The notes under the pieces were generated by a model. That model had not been told where the DNA came from and made no database searches. It saw only the letters and a list, made by a program, of their open reading frames with translations. The position numbers and the translations under genes were made by a program. Positions 36,325-47,759 of a DNA stretch of 64,000 bases are shown piece after piece (the first letter of the stretch is position 1; each line of letters opens with the position of its first letter). The stretch comes from Ectopseudomonas mendocina (GTDB lineage: Bacteria; Pseudomonadota; Gammaproteobacteria; Pseudomonadales; Pseudomonadaceae), in the NCBI RefSeq assembly GCF_007049795.1, contig NZ_SCFY01000012.1, forward strand, positions 1-64,000. Direction: 5' to 3'.

Positions 36325-36419
36325 GTAGGGTGTGCCGCGCGCACCTGGGCAAAGGTGTTGGTGCGCGCGGCACACCCTACATGTTGGTCAGTCGGCAGTG
36401 GCGGGTTGCACCCGCCCTC
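36325..36419. repeat. Palindromic repeats upstream of cobB and gcd
   Basis: GTAGGGTGTGCCGCGCGCACC and its complement GGTGCGCGCGGCACACCCTAC form a palindrome at 36325-36380. A short GGCGGGTTGCACCCGCCC hairpin follows at about 36400. The stretch between cobB and gcd (36274-36654) is otherwise gene-free and should contain both promoters. Confidence 0.7.
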
Positions 36420-36654
36420 CGCGGTTATTGGCGCAACCGGATCTGCTCCGCTTGTCCTGCACAGCTAAAGATGGCCACCTGTTGATCAATTAGCAGCCGG
36501 TTCTTCTACACTCTGTAGAGCGTTGGGTGGCGAGATGCCAAGCATAGGGCTTTGCAAGTGCAGCCTTACCGCAGAATCGCTGAACTCTCTCCCTCACTTC
36601 GCATCCACAGATCACGGCCCCCGATCTCCAGGGGCAGCGTTTTTGGAGCGAGCA

Positions 36655-39069
36655 ATGACTGACAACAAGGCGCAGCTCCTGCGCATCAAGCTTACGGCCT
36701 GGGTGGCTATCGTTCTGGGCGCGCTGCTGGCGCTCGGTGGCGCTTATCTGCTGTGGCTGGGCGGTTCCTGGTACTACCTGCTGGCCGGCCTCGGCCTGTT
36801 GTTGGTGGGCGTGCTGATTCATCGCCGTCAGCGTGCGGCGCTGTGGCTGTATGCCCTGGTGTTGCTGGCGAGCCTGGCCTGGACAATCTACGAGGTGCGT
36901 TTCGATTGGTGGCAGATGGCGCCGCGCATCGACCTGTGGTGCGTGCTCGGCCTGTGGCTGCTGCTGCCCTGGATCAACCGGCATATCGCGCCTGGGCAGC
37001 CCTGGCGTGACGGTGCCAGCGTGATGCTGGGTATCGGCCTGCTGCTGGGAGCGGGCATGGCTGGTTATTCATTGACGCAGGACTACCATCGACTGCCCGG
37101 CCGCTTCGACGAGCCGCGCATGGCCGCTGCAGGTGCGTCGACAGCCAGTCGTTCGGCCAGCGAATGGACTGCCTACGGCGGCTCGTCGCGTGGCGAGCGC
37201 TATGCCAGTGCCGAGCAGATCACCACGGCCAACGTCGGGCGGCTGAAGAAAGCCTGGGAGTTCCACACGGGGGATCTGCCCGGTGAGGGCGACCCCGGCG
37301 AGATTACCAATCAGGTGACGCCGCTCAAGGTCGGTGACAACCTGTTCATCTGCACGCCGCACAGCATCGCCATCGCGGTGGATGCCGACACCGGCGAGGA
37401 GCGCTGGCGCTTCGACCCGGCCATCAACCGTCAGGCCGAGTACTACCAGCACATGACCTGTCGTGGTCTGGCTTACCACGATGCGACAGCCTATCGCGGC
37501 CCACTGATTGCCGCCCGAGATGGCGCGGCGCCGGAGCCTTCACCAGCGGCAACGGCGCGCTGCACCCAGCGACTGTTCCTGCCTACTAACGATGCCACGC
37601 TGTACGCGCTTGATGTGCATGACGGCAAGCCGTGCGAGGACTTTGGCGAGGCCGGCATGGTCGACCTCAAGGTTGGCCTGGGCGATGACGCGCTGGGTGT
37701 CTACCTGCCTACCTCGCCGCCGGTGGTCACCGAGAAACTGGTCATCGTCGGCGGCTCGGTGACCGACAACGGCTCGGTGGATTCGCCGGGTGGGGTGATC
37801 CGTGCCTACGACGTACGCACCGGCGCGCTGGTGTGGAACTTCGATCCTGGCCGTCCCGATGCCACCGAGCCGCTGCCGGCCGGTGAGACCTACGTGCGCA
37901 GCACGCCAAATTCCTGGACCATCGCCACGGCGGACGAGGCACTGGGCCTGGTGTACATCCCCATGGGCAACCAGACGCCGGATCAGTGGGGTGTGCAGCG
38001 CAGCGCCGAGGCCGAACGTTTCACTGCAGCGCTGGTGGCGCTGGACCTGGAAACCGGTAAGGTGCGTTGGGAATTCCGCACCGTGCATCATGATCTCTGG
38101 GATCGTGACCTGCCGTCTCAGCCCACGCTGATAGATATCGAAGGCGCTGATGGGCCGGTGCCGGCGATCATCCAGCCGACCAAGCGCGGCGACCTCTATG
38201 TGCTTGACCGGCGCAGCGGCGAACCCATCGTACCGGTCAGCGAGCATCCAGTGCCGCAGGGTACGGTGGAGGGCGACTTCACCGCGCCGACCCAGCCAGC
38301 ATCAAAACTCAGCTATGCCCCTGACGAGCCGCTGCGCGAACGCGACATGTGGGGCGGTACGCCCTTCGATCAGTTGATCTGCCGCATCCAGTTCCATCGC
38401 CTGCGTTACGAGGGCGATTTCACTCCGCCATCGGAGCAGGGGTCGTTGATCTACCCGGGCAACGTCGGCGTGTTCAACTGGCCCTCGGTAGCGGTCGATC
38501 CGCAGCGGCAGATTCTCTTCGGCGCGCCTAATTACCTGGCGTTCGTCTCGCGTCTGGTCAAACGCGAGGAGGCGCAGGATGTTCGTTATGGCAGTGGCGA
38601 AACCGGTCTTCAACCCAATCGTGGCGCGCCTTACATGGTCAGCCTGAAGCCGTTTCTTTCGGTCCTCGGTCTGCCTTGCCAGGCGCCGCCATGGGGCACT
38701 GTCACGGCGGTGGACCTGCGCAGCATGGACAAGGTCTGGCAGCGCAAGAATGGCACCAGCCGCGACAGTGCCCCGCTGGGCATTCCCCTGACCGTCGGCG
38801 TGCCGAACCTCGGCGGCCCGTTGGTCACTGCTGGTGGTCTGGGCTTTCTCAGCGGCACGCTGGATTACTACCTGCGCGCCTACGACATGCGCACCGGCGA
38901 GGAGTTATGGAAGGACAGGCTGCCGGCCGGCGGCCAGGCCACTCCTATCAGCTACGTGTCGGAGAAGACCGGCAAGCAATATGTGGTGGTAATGGCCGGC
39001 GGGCACGGCTCGTTCGGTACGCGCCTGGGCGACTCGCTGGTGGCCTGGACGCTGGAAGAGGATGAGTAG
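36655..39069 (+). CDS. gcd: Membrane-bound PQQ-dependent glucose dehydrogenase
   Basis: This periplasm-facing enzyme oxidises glucose to gluconolactone with PQQ and feeds electrons to ubiquinone, the entry to the direct oxidative pathway of Pseudomonas. The 804-residue protein starts with about five membrane segments (to residue 140). An eight-bladed beta-propeller follows, with typical pieces such as SRGERYASAEQIT, TGEERWRFDP, NQTPDQWG and VHHDLWDRDLPSQPTL. The C-terminal region has GMxTGGLxF-like VTAGGLGFLSG. The ATG at 36655 follows GGAG by seven bases; the longer upstream reading is not family-like. A terminator shared with prfC follows. Confidence 0.95.
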   Translation: MTDNKAQLLRIKLTAWVAIVLGALLALGGAYLLWLGGSWYYLLAGLGLLLVGVLIHRRQRAALWLYALVLLASLAWTIYEVRFDWWQMAPRIDLWCVLGLWLLLPWINRHIAPGQPWRDGASVMLGIGLLLGAGMAGYSLTQDYHRLPGRFDEPRMAAAGASTASRSASEWTAYGGSSRGERYASAEQITTANVGRLKKAWEFHTGDLPGEGDPGEITNQVTPLKVGDNLFICTPHSIAIAVDADTGEERWRFDPAINRQAEYYQHMTCRGLAYHDATAYRGPLIAARDGAAPEPSPAATARCTQRLFLPTNDATLYALDVHDGKPCEDFGEAGMVDLKVGLGDDALGVYLPTSPPVVTEKLVIVGGSVTDNGSVDSPGGVIRAYDVRTGALVWNFDPGRPDATEPLPAGETYVRSTPNSWTIATADEALGLVYIPMGNQTPDQWGVQRSAEAERFTAALVALDLETGKVRWEFRTVHHDLWDRDLPSQPTLIDIEGADGPVPAIIQPTKRGDLYVLDRRSGEPIVPVSEHPVPQGTVEGDFTAPTQPASKLSYAPDEPLRERDMWGGTPFDQLICRIQFHRLRYEGDFTPPSEQGSLIYPGNVGVFNWPSVAVDPQRQILFGAPNYLAFVSRLVKREEAQDVRYGSGETGLQPNRGAPYMVSLKPFLSVLGLPCQAPPWGTVTAVDLRSMDKVWQRKNGTSRDSAPLGIPLTVGVPNLGGPLVTAGGLGFLSGTLDYYLRAYDMRTGEELWKDRLPAGGQATPISYVSEKTGKQYVVVMAGGHGSFGTRLGDSLVAWTLEEDE

Positions 39070-39074
39070 ATAGC

Positions 39075-39099
39075 ACAAGGCCCGCAGAGCGGGCCTTGT
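39075..39099. terminator. Bidirectional terminator between gcd and prfC
   Basis: ACAAGGCCCGC and its complement GCGGGCCTTGT form an 11-base perfect stem with loop AGA, placed between the convergent gcd and prfC stops. Short T and A tracts are weak on both sides. Confidence 0.75.
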
Positions 39100-39107
39100 T
39101 CGATGGA

Positions 39108-40691
<1,584 letters not shown>

Positions 40692-40858
40692 GAATATGTG
40701 CCTGGATGGAGTCGTTGAGGGTGCCTTGGCACCCGTAAAGCGCGGGATTATACCGATAACTGCCGGCTCTGGCGGAGAGCGGCCATCGGTTTTCAGGCCG
40801 TTCGGTAAGTGCTGCGGCCGGGCCTTGTTGCCGATGCGTAAATATCGCGCAAAGTAAT

Positions 40859-40877
40859 GGTTATGAAAATTATTCCC
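40859..40877. promoter_or_regulatory. Putative Fur box before the PepSY-flavoprotein gene
   Basis: GGTTATGAAAATTATTCCC matches the 19-base Fur consensus at 13 positions by hand count. It lies 44 bases before the likely GTG start, in an AT-rich pocket. Iron repression would fit the predicted iron-reductase role of the gene. Confidence 0.6.
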
Positions 40878-40921
40878 ATATAGAGTAGCCGCCCGTCGCA
40901 GTGGGTGAGGGTGGCTCCGTC

Positions 40922-43450
40922 GTGTTCAAGAAAATCATCTTCCAGTTGCACTGGTTCTTCGGTATCAGCGCCGGCCTGGTGCTGGCCGTCATGGGCATAA
41001 CCGGTGCCCTTTACAGTTTCGAGGGCGAGATCACCCGCGCGCTCAACGCCGAGCGTTGGCAGATTCAGCCCAGCGCACAAGGCCCTCTCACCCCTGGCGA
41101 GCTGGCTGCGAAGATCGAGGCCGCCACTGCTGATCGCGTCACCGGGCTGTGGGTCGATGGCCGCCATGACGGGCCTGGTATGGCTTTTCTGTCTCCGCCG
41201 CCGGGCGAGCGGCGCGGGCCACGCATCGTCTTCGACCCCTATACCGGCGAGGTGCTGGCCGAGCCCATGGGGCAGGACTTCTTCCGGTTGATGCTGATGC
41301 TGCACCGCTTTCTGTCGATGGGCGAGGTGGGCAAGCAGATCACCGCTGCCAGTACGGTGGCGCTGATTTTCTTCTGCTTGTCCGGCCTCTATCTGCGTTG
41401 GCCGCGCCAGGCCTTGAGCTGGCGTACCTGGTTGACGCTGGACTGGAAGAAGAAGGGGCGGAGCTTCAACTGGGATCTGCATGCGGTCGCCGGCACCTGG
41501 GCGCTGCTGTTTTATCTCTGCGCCGGGCTCACCGGTTTGTATTGGTCTTATGACTGGTATCGCGAGGGGCTGACGCGCCTGCTTTCCGACACGCCGCCCG
41601 AACAGCGTGGCGAGCGTGGCCGTGGCGGTCGTCAGGCACCCAGCGGCCCTGCGCCGGAAGTTGACTACGATGCTGTATGGCAGAGCATCCAACAGACTGC
41701 CGGCTCCGGGCTGGTTGCCTGGAACCTGCGCCTGCCGCCGGTGGCCGGGCAGCCGGCGACGGTCTTCTATGTACTCGATGGCGCCGAGCATGTGCGCGCC
41801 TTGAACCAGTTCCAGGTCGATCCGAAAAGTGGCGAAGTCAGCCGCCATGAACGCTACGCCGACAAGAGCTTCAAGGCGCAGCTGCTGGCGAGCATTTATG
41901 CGCTGCACGTCGGCGAGTACTTCGGTATGCCAGGGCGCATCCTGATGATGCTGGCCACCGGGGCCATGCCGCTGTTTTTCGTTACCGGCTGGCTGCTGTA
42001 TCTGGACCGTCGGCGCAAAAAACGCGCGGCGCTGGCTGCGCGTGGTGCCTTGAAAGGTGGCGATTCTGGTGAGGGTTGGCTGGTCGGTTTCGCCAGCCAG
42101 AGTGGCTTCGCCGAGCAACTGGCCTGGCAGAGCGCCGGGCAGTTGCAGGCTGCGGGTATCCCGGTGCGGGTCGAGCCGCTCTCGCGCCTCGACGCTGACA
42201 GCCTGAGCCGCGCGCAGAAGGCGCTGTTCGTGGTCAGCACCTTTGGTGATGGCGAGGCGCCGGATGCCGCGCAGGGCTTCGAGCGCAAGGTGCTGGGTGG
42301 TTCGCTGCCGCTGGGGCAGTTGAGCTATGCGGTGCTGGCGCTGGGGGATCGGCAGTACGAGCATTTCTGCGGATTCGCCCGGCGCATCAACGACTGGCTG
42401 GGGTTACAGGGTGCGTATCGCCTGTTCGACAGCGTTGAGGTCGACGGCGACGACCAGGCCGCGCTGCAGCACTGGCAGCAGCAACTGAGCGAGCTTACCG
42501 GTGCTGCGCCGATTCGCTTCGAGGACGCGCCGTGGCAGAACTGGCCGTTGGCCGAGCGGCGTCTGCTCAATCCAGGCAGTCAGGGCGCCCCGGTGTTCTT
42601 CATCGGCCTGACGCCACCGGCGCAGAGCACCTGGCAGGCTGGCGACATTCTGCAGATTCGCCCGCGCCATGCGCCGACTGTGGTGGAGTCCTGGCTGCAG
42701 CATTCCGGCTTCGAGGGTTTCGAGCCTGTCACGCTCGCGGGGCAATCGACCAGCCTGCGCGAAGCATTGGCCGAGCGGCAACTGCCAGACAGCTTCGCCC
42801 ATCTGGTGGGGCTGCATGCCCAGGCACTGGTCGATGCGCTGGTGCCGTTGGGCACGCGTGAATATTCCATCGCCTCGGTGGCGGCCGATGGTGTGCTGCA
42901 GCTGATCGTGCGCCAGGCCGTGCAGGCCGATGGCCGCCTGGGGCTGGGGTCTGGCTGGCTGACCGAGCACCTGCCGGACGGTGGTCAGTTGCTGGCGCGG
43001 GTGCGGCGCAACAGCGGTTTTCATCTGCCGGAGGATGACCGCCCGCTGATCCTGATTGGCAATGGCACCGGCCTGGCCGGCCTGCGTTCGCTGTTGCGCG
43101 CGCGGGCACTGGCCGGGCAGAGGCGCAACTGGCTGCTGTTCGGCGAGCGCAACCGCGCCTGCGACTTCTTCTGTGGTGACGAACTGCAGGCGGCGCTGGC
43201 GGCAGGTGAGCTGCAGCATCTGGACATGGTGTTCTCCCGCGATCAGGCGGAGAAACGCTACGTGCAGGATGTGCTGCGCGAACAGCGTGCACGTTTACGC
43301 GCCTGGCTGGCCGAGGGCGCGGCGATTTATGTGTGCGGCAGCCTGCAGGGTATGGCCGGTGGCGTCGACAGGGTATTGCGCGAGCTGCTGGGCGACGAAG
43401 CGGTAGTGACGCTGATCGAGGAAGGGCGTTATCGCCGTGACGTGTACTGA
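40922..43450 (+). CDS. PepSY-membrane domain fused to a sulfite-reductase-type flavoprotein
   Basis: The 842-residue protein joins two modules. The N-terminal PepSY_TM part (to about residue 380) has four membrane helices with [13 protein letters not shown] and HRFLSMGE, typical of inner-membrane ferric reductase partners. The C-terminal part is a diflavin reductase: a flavodoxin domain ([23 protein letters not shown]), an FAD domain (REYSIASV) and an NADPH-binding end ([13 protein letters not shown], ending RYRRDVY). It probably moves electrons from NADPH to the periplasm to reduce ferric siderophores. The GTG at 40922 starts [11 protein letters not shown], in line with family members; a GTG at 40901 is an alternative. 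P. aeruginosa has a similar fusion near piuA. Confidence 0.85.
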   Translation: MFKKIIFQLHWFFGISAGLVLAVMGITGALYSFEGEITRALNAERWQIQPSAQGPLTPGELAAKIEAATADRVTGLWVDGRHDGPGMAFLSPPPGERRGPRIVFDPYTGEVLAEPMGQDFFRLMLMLHRFLSMGEVGKQITAASTVALIFFCLSGLYLRWPRQALSWRTWLTLDWKKKGRSFNWDLHAVAGTWALLFYLCAGLTGLYWSYDWYREGLTRLLSDTPPEQRGERGRGGRQAPSGPAPEVDYDAVWQSIQQTAGSGLVAWNLRLPPVAGQPATVFYVLDGAEHVRALNQFQVDPKSGEVSRHERYADKSFKAQLLASIYALHVGEYFGMPGRILMMLATGAMPLFFVTGWLLYLDRRRKKRAALAARGALKGGDSGEGWLVGFASQSGFAEQLAWQSAGQLQAAGIPVRVEPLSRLDADSLSRAQKALFVVSTFGDGEAPDAAQGFERKVLGGSLPLGQLSYAVLALGDRQYEHFCGFARRINDWLGLQGAYRLFDSVEVDGDDQAALQHWQQQLSELTGAAPIRFEDAPWQNWPLAERRLLNPGSQGAPVFFIGLTPPAQSTWQAGDILQIRPRHAPTVVESWLQHSGFEGFEPVTLAGQSTSLREALAERQLPDSFAHLVGLHAQALVDALVPLGTREYSIASVAADGVLQLIVRQAVQADGRLGLGSGWLTEHLPDGGQLLARVRRNSGFHLPEDDRPLILIGNGTGLAGLRSLLRARALAGQRRNWLLFGERNRACDFFCGDELQAALAAGELQHLDMVFSRDQAEKRYVQDVLREQRARLRAWLAEGAAIYVCGSLQGMAGGVDRVLRELLGDEAVVTLIEEGRYRRDVY

Positions 43451-43456
43451 GTGGAC

Positions 43457-43482
43457 GAGCGGGCGGTGCAAACCGCTCGCTC
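43457..43482 (+). terminator. Hairpin after the flavoprotein gene
   Basis: GAGCGGGCGGT and ACCGCTCGCTC form an 11-base stem (one G-T pair) with loop GCAA, starting six bases after the stop. No T-run follows, so termination may be partial. Confidence 0.5.
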
Positions 43483-43885
43483 AAAGGTGCTGCAATGGCA
43501 CTGAAACATGGCTGCGCCAAACTGGCTGAAAGCCCCGCCTGTTCAGCATTTCAGGGCGTTTTGTGTGATATCCGGAACGAGCTGAAATTAGGCAGAATTT
43601 CCGGTTGATCTGCGGGGCGCATGGTCTTAAAGTCCGCGCCCGAACGTCCATGCTGGAAACGATCCATCCGGCTCAAGTACTGACGACGAGAGGTTGCCGG
43701 CCGGCGCATGGTCGGTACCGGTGATGCTCGGCGACATGCCTTGGGAAGTAGGCGAACCAAAGTGGGGAAACTGTCAGACGTTCAGGCACGCGCGTTGCGC
43801 GGCCACCCCCTACACGTAGCGGAACCTGTGAGGCGTTTCGCTGCCCGAATCCATGTGTTCCCGGTTTAGCCATTGGAGTTCCCGC
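43483..43885 (+). other. Gene-free leader region of speC
   Basis: About 400 bases without a credible gene precede speC. The last 150 contain GC-rich self-complementary stretches, including CACGCGCGTTGCGCGGCC near 43790, which could fold in a leader RNA. No known riboswitch could be assigned by eye. Confidence 0.4.
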
Positions 43886-45049
43886 ATGTCGATCAAGGTC
43901 GAAGACTATTACGCACCCGCCACTTTCCAGCGCATGAAGGCATTCGCCGATCAGCACGAAACCCCGTTCGTGGTGATCGACCGGCAGATCATCGCCGATG
44001 CCTACGATCAGCTGGGTACCTGCTTCCCCTTCGCCAAGGTCTACTACGCGGTCAAGGCCAACCCGGCCGTCGAGATCATCGAGCTGCTGCGTGACAAGGG
44101 CTCGAGCTTCGATATCGCCTCGATCTACGAGCTGGACAAGGTCATGGCCACCGGCGTCGGCCCCGAGCGCATCAGCTACGGCAACACCATCAAGAAGGCG
44201 CGCGACATTCGCTACTTCTATGAAAAAGGCGTGCGCCTGTTCGCCACCGATTCCGAAGCCGACCTGCGCAACATCGCCAAGGCCGCGCCGGGTTCGAAGA
44301 TCTACGTGCGCATTCTTACCGAAGGCTCCACCAGCGCCGACTGGCCGCTGAGCCGCAAGTTCGGTTGCCAGCCGGACATGGCCCTGGACCTGCTGATCCT
44401 AGCCAAGCAACTGGGCCTGGTGCCGTACGGCATTTCCTTCCACGTCGGTTCGCAGCAGCGCGACATCGATGTGTGGGACGCCGCCATCGCCAAGGTCAAG
44501 GTGATCTTCGAGCGCCTCAAGGAAGAGGACGGCATCACCCTGCAGATGATCAACATGGGTGGCGGCTTCCCGGCCAACTACATCCAGCGCACCAATGATC
44601 TGGAAACCTACGCAGCGGAAATCACCCGCTTCCTCAAGGAAGATTTCGGCGATGATCTGCCGGAAATCATCCTCGAGCCGGGCCGCTCGCTGATCGCCAA
44701 CGCCGGTGTGCTGGTCTCGGAAGTGGTGCTGGTGGCGCGCAAGTCGCGTACCGCCGTCGAGCGCTGGGTGTATGCCGACGTCGGCAAGTTCAGTGGCTTG
44801 ATCGAAACCATGGACGAGTCGATCAAATTCCCGATCTGGACCGAGAAGAAGGGTGAGATGGAAGAAGTGGTGATAGCCGGCCCGACCTGCGACAGCGCCG
44901 ACATCATGTACGAGCACTACAAGTACGGCCTGCCGCTCAACCTCTCCAGTGGTGACCGCCTGTACTGGCTGTCCACCGGTGCCTACACCACCAGCTACAG
45001 CGCCGTGGAGTTCAATGGCTTCCCGCCGCTGAAGTCCTACTACCTGTAA
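43886..45049 (+). CDS. speC: Ornithine decarboxylase, alanine-racemase-fold type
   Basis: SpeC converts ornithine to putrescine with pyridoxal phosphate. The 387-residue protein is of the eukaryote-like group IV fold. The PLP lysine is K57 in YYAVKANP, FHVGSQ and MGGGFP lie in the barrel, and EPGRSLIA near residue 272 contacts the cofactor phosphate. The catalytic Cys of GPTCDSAD lies near residue 330. The ATG at 43886 follows TGGAG by eight bases. It lies between iron-related genes, but the close gene order (speC near the piuA cluster) is shared with P. aeruginosa. Confidence 0.96.
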   Translation: MSIKVEDYYAPATFQRMKAFADQHETPFVVIDRQIIADAYDQLGTCFPFAKVYYAVKANPAVEIIELLRDKGSSFDIASIYELDKVMATGVGPERISYGNTIKKARDIRYFYEKGVRLFATDSEADLRNIAKAAPGSKIYVRILTEGSTSADWPLSRKFGCQPDMALDLLILAKQLGLVPYGISFHVGSQQRDIDVWDAAIAKVKVIFERLKEEDGITLQMINMGGGFPANYIQRTNDLETYAAEITRFLKEDFGDDLPEIILEPGRSLIANAGVLVSEVVLVARKSRTAVERWVYADVGKFSGLIETMDESIKFPIWTEKKGEMEEVVIAGPTCDSADIMYEHYKYGLPLNLSSGDRLYWLSTGAYTTSYSAVEFNGFPPLKSYYL

Positions 45050-45066
45050 GCGCTACTCCCTCCAAG

Positions 45067-45089
45067 AACCCGCCTTTCGGCGGGTTTTT
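45067..45089 (+). terminator. Terminator of speC
   Basis: AACCCGCC and GGCGGGTT form an eight-base stem with loop TTTC, followed by TTT. It lies 17 bases after the speC stop. Confidence 0.88.
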
Positions 45090-45314
45090 GCGTTTTTGGC
45101 CGGCCATTTACCTGGCTGGGCCTGTCGTTGCGCGGGGCGTGTGAAACGTTGAGGTCTTTGTCGTGCGCTGGGTGGCATGCCTGCTGTCTTTACGGCAGCC
45201 CGCGTCGGCCTGTGGCACAAGAGGCTGTCTCCGTTTAGTTCGTGCCTGTGTAGCGGGGGGGGGATGAGCGTCAAGGAAATGTAAAAATCTAAATCTAGTT
45301 GTATTGCTATTGCA

Positions 45315-45333
45315 GATAAGAGTTATTAGCATC
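45315..45333 (+). promoter_or_regulatory. Putative Fur box before piuA
   Basis: GATAAGAGTTATTAGCATC matches the 19-base Fur consensus at 12 positions by hand count, in an AT-rich stretch 86 bases before the piuA start. A run of nine G residues lies further upstream at 45255-45263. The rest of 45090-45314 holds no gene. Confidence 0.6.
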
Positions 45334-45418
45334 CGCGCAATTTGTTAAGTATTTGTTACTTCCTGTTGCACTGCCGCTTGCAAGGCCAGGACGTAGCCTT
45401 TCCAACCTGGGGACAACA

Positions 45419-47689
45419 ATGACAATCCGTAGTCGTAAGCATCATCACGTCAATCATCTTGCCGCACTTGTCGCGGCAACCCTGCCAGCCCTGGCAGTTG
45501 CACAGACCGCTGACAGCGAAAAGGGCGTGGATCTGCCCGAGATGGTGGTGACGTCCAAGGCCGAAGTCCCCTACAAGGCCGACAAGAGCGCCAATACCAA
45601 GCTGACCCAGCCGCTGCTGGATACACCCAAGACCGTGCAGGTGATCAAGAAGGAGATGCTCCGCGAACAAGGCGCAGGCAGCCTGATGGAGGCGCTGCGC
45701 AATACCCCCGGCATCACCCTGCAGCTCGGCGAAAACGGCAATACCTCTGCGGGCGACACCTTCATGATGCGCGGCTTCTCCACCCAGCAGTCGACCTTCG
45801 TCGACGGTGTGCGTGACCTCGGTGCGGTCAGCCGCGATGTGTTCAACCTGGATCAGGTTGAGGTGGTCAAGGGGGCCGCCGGCTCCGATATTGGTCGTGG
45901 TGCATCCTCGGGTTACATCAATCTGATCTCCAAGCTGCCGACCCTGACTGACGAGACCTTCGCCACCCTCGGCTACGGCACCGCCGACAAGAGCAACCTC
46001 ACCGCCGACATCAATCGTCAGTTGGGTGACAACTCGGCGCTGCGCCTGAACCTGATGCGTCGCGCTGGCGACGTCGATGGCCGCGACTATGTGGACAACA
46101 GCAGCTATGGCGTTGCCCCGGCGATCGCATTCGGCCTGGATACGGCGACCCGCGTCTACCTCTACTCGCAGCATGTGCGCCAGGACAACACGCCAGACGG
46201 CGGCATCCCGACCATCGGCATGAGCGGCTTCTACAACGCCAATGCGGCGCTTAACGCTGCTGGCAAGGTCGACAAGGAAAACTACTACGGGGCCAAGGGT
46301 GACTATGAGCGCATCGACGGCGACATGCTCACCCTCAAGGTCGAACACGACGTCAATGACGCCCTGACCGTACGCAACCTGTCGCGTTGGGGGCGCAGCA
46401 ATAACCACCGCATCCTCACCGGCATCAACGCGCTCAATGCCAATGGTTCGACCAATCCGGCAAACTGGACCGTTTCCCGCAGTCGTCAGGTGGTCGACCA
46501 GGAAAACCAGATCCTCGCCAACCAGAGCAGCCTGAACGCTCAGTTCGATACCTTCGGCCTGCGCAACGAGTTAGCGGCTGGCCTTGAGCTGATGAGCGAG
46601 AAGCAGCTCAACCGCAGCTATGCCACTGCCGCCCAGACCATCGATGGCGTGGCCTACCCGGCAGTGCCGCTGCCGCCAGCCAACCTGTATGACCCGAACG
46701 CGCACGATGCTCTGGGTGACCCCTACAAGACCGGCGCCTATACCGATGGTGAAACCAAGACCGCCGCGCTTTACGTTTTCGATACCCTGCACCTGAACGA
46801 GCAGTGGGCGCTCAATGGCGGTGTGCGTTTCGAGCACTTCCGCACCGAGACCGACAGCGCCGCCATCACCTCCGGCGCACGTGTGCCGGGCAGTGGCTAC
46901 GAGTCGGGCGACCTGACCAGTTGGAACACCGGCGTGGTATTCAAGCCCTTGCCCAACGGCAGCATTTACCTGTCCTACGTCAACTCGATGACTCCGCCGG
47001 GGAGCAACAACTTCGCTCTGGTGGCGGACTCCGCGACTTCTTCGTCCAACGAACAGGTTGGTCTGGACCCGCAGGAAACCCGACACATCGAGCTCGGCAC
47101 CAAATGGGATCTGCTGGATGAGCGCCTGGCGCTGACCCTGGCGGCCTACCGCACGGAGAACGAGAACCAGGTCAGCTACGACTCCTTCGCTGCCCGCTAC
47201 TTCCAGGAAGGCAAGACCCGCGTCGACGGCGTCGAGCTTGGCGTGGTCGGCCAGCTGACCAACTTCTGGCAGGTTTCCGCCGGCGTGGCTCACATGAACA
47301 CCAAGCAGCTCAATCAGGCCAGCTTCAGTGCCACCAACGGCGTCAGCAATAACACTGGCGTGCGCTGGTCACCGGATCTGACTGCGACACTGTGGACTTC
47401 CTACACCCTGGGCGATCTGACCCTGGGCGGTGGCGCGCGCTACGTGTCCGAGCAGGACCGGGTGATCGTTTCCGGTGTCGACATGAGCACGCAGAACATG
47501 CCGGTCATCCCGTCGTACTGGGTGGCCGATGCCATGGCGGCTTATCGTCTGAACAAGAACGTCAACCTGCGTCTGAACCTGTATAACCTGTTCGACAAGG
47601 AGTACATCGAGTCGTTGAACAACAGTGGTGCTCGCGCCCGTCTCGGCACGCCGCGTTCGGCGATGTTCACCACCGAACTGTCCTTCTGA
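45419..47689 (+). CDS. piuA: TonB-dependent siderophore receptor PiuA
   Basis: This outer-membrane receptor imports ferric siderophores; in P. aeruginosa PiuA is also the entry point for siderophore-conjugated beta-lactams. The 756-residue protein has a signal peptide ending ALAVA near residue 28. A plug domain follows with TPKTVQVIKKEML and DTFMMRGFSTQ, then a 22-stranded barrel that ends in a terminal Phe (TELSF). The VVTSKAE segment near residue 45 is TonB-box-like. The ATG at 45419 is preceded by GGGGA at five bases. The piuC gene follows, separated by a hairpin. This partnership supports the PiuA call over other receptors of the family. Confidence 0.87.
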   Translation: MTIRSRKHHHVNHLAALVAATLPALAVAQTADSEKGVDLPEMVVTSKAEVPYKADKSANTKLTQPLLDTPKTVQVIKKEMLREQGAGSLMEALRNTPGITLQLGENGNTSAGDTFMMRGFSTQQSTFVDGVRDLGAVSRDVFNLDQVEVVKGAAGSDIGRGASSGYINLISKLPTLTDETFATLGYGTADKSNLTADINRQLGDNSALRLNLMRRAGDVDGRDYVDNSSYGVAPAIAFGLDTATRVYLYSQHVRQDNTPDGGIPTIGMSGFYNANAALNAAGKVDKENYYGAKGDYERIDGDMLTLKVEHDVNDALTVRNLSRWGRSNNHRILTGINALNANGSTNPANWTVSRSRQVVDQENQILANQSSLNAQFDTFGLRNELAAGLELMSEKQLNRSYATAAQTIDGVAYPAVPLPPANLYDPNAHDALGDPYKTGAYTDGETKTAALYVFDTLHLNEQWALNGGVRFEHFRTETDSAAITSGARVPGSGYESGDLTSWNTGVVFKPLPNGSIYLSYVNSMTPPGSNNFALVADSATSSSNEQVGLDPQETRHIELGTKWDLLDERLALTLAAYRTENENQVSYDSFAARYFQEGKTRVDGVELGVVGQLTNFWQVSAGVAHMNTKQLNQASFSATNGVSNNTGVRWSPDLTATLWTSYTLGDLTLGGGARYVSEQDRVIVSGVDMSTQNMPVIPSYWVADAMAAYRLNKNVNLRLNLYNLFDKEYIESLNNSGARARLGTPRSAMFTTELSF

Positions 47690-47702
47690 TCCGACCCCGT
47701 GC

Positions 47703-47737
47703 CGCAAGAAGCCTGCGCCATGCGCGGGCTTCTTGCG
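47703..47737 (+). terminator. Long hairpin between piuA and piuC
   Basis: CGCAAGAAGCC and GGCTTCTTGCG pair perfectly, enclosing an inner GCGC-CAT-GCGC hairpin. The structure lies 13 bases after piuA and 22 bases before piuC. It has no proper T-run, so it may attenuate rather than stop transcription. Confidence 0.6.
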
Positions 47738-47759
47738 TTCAACGCAGGAGACTGCCCCG

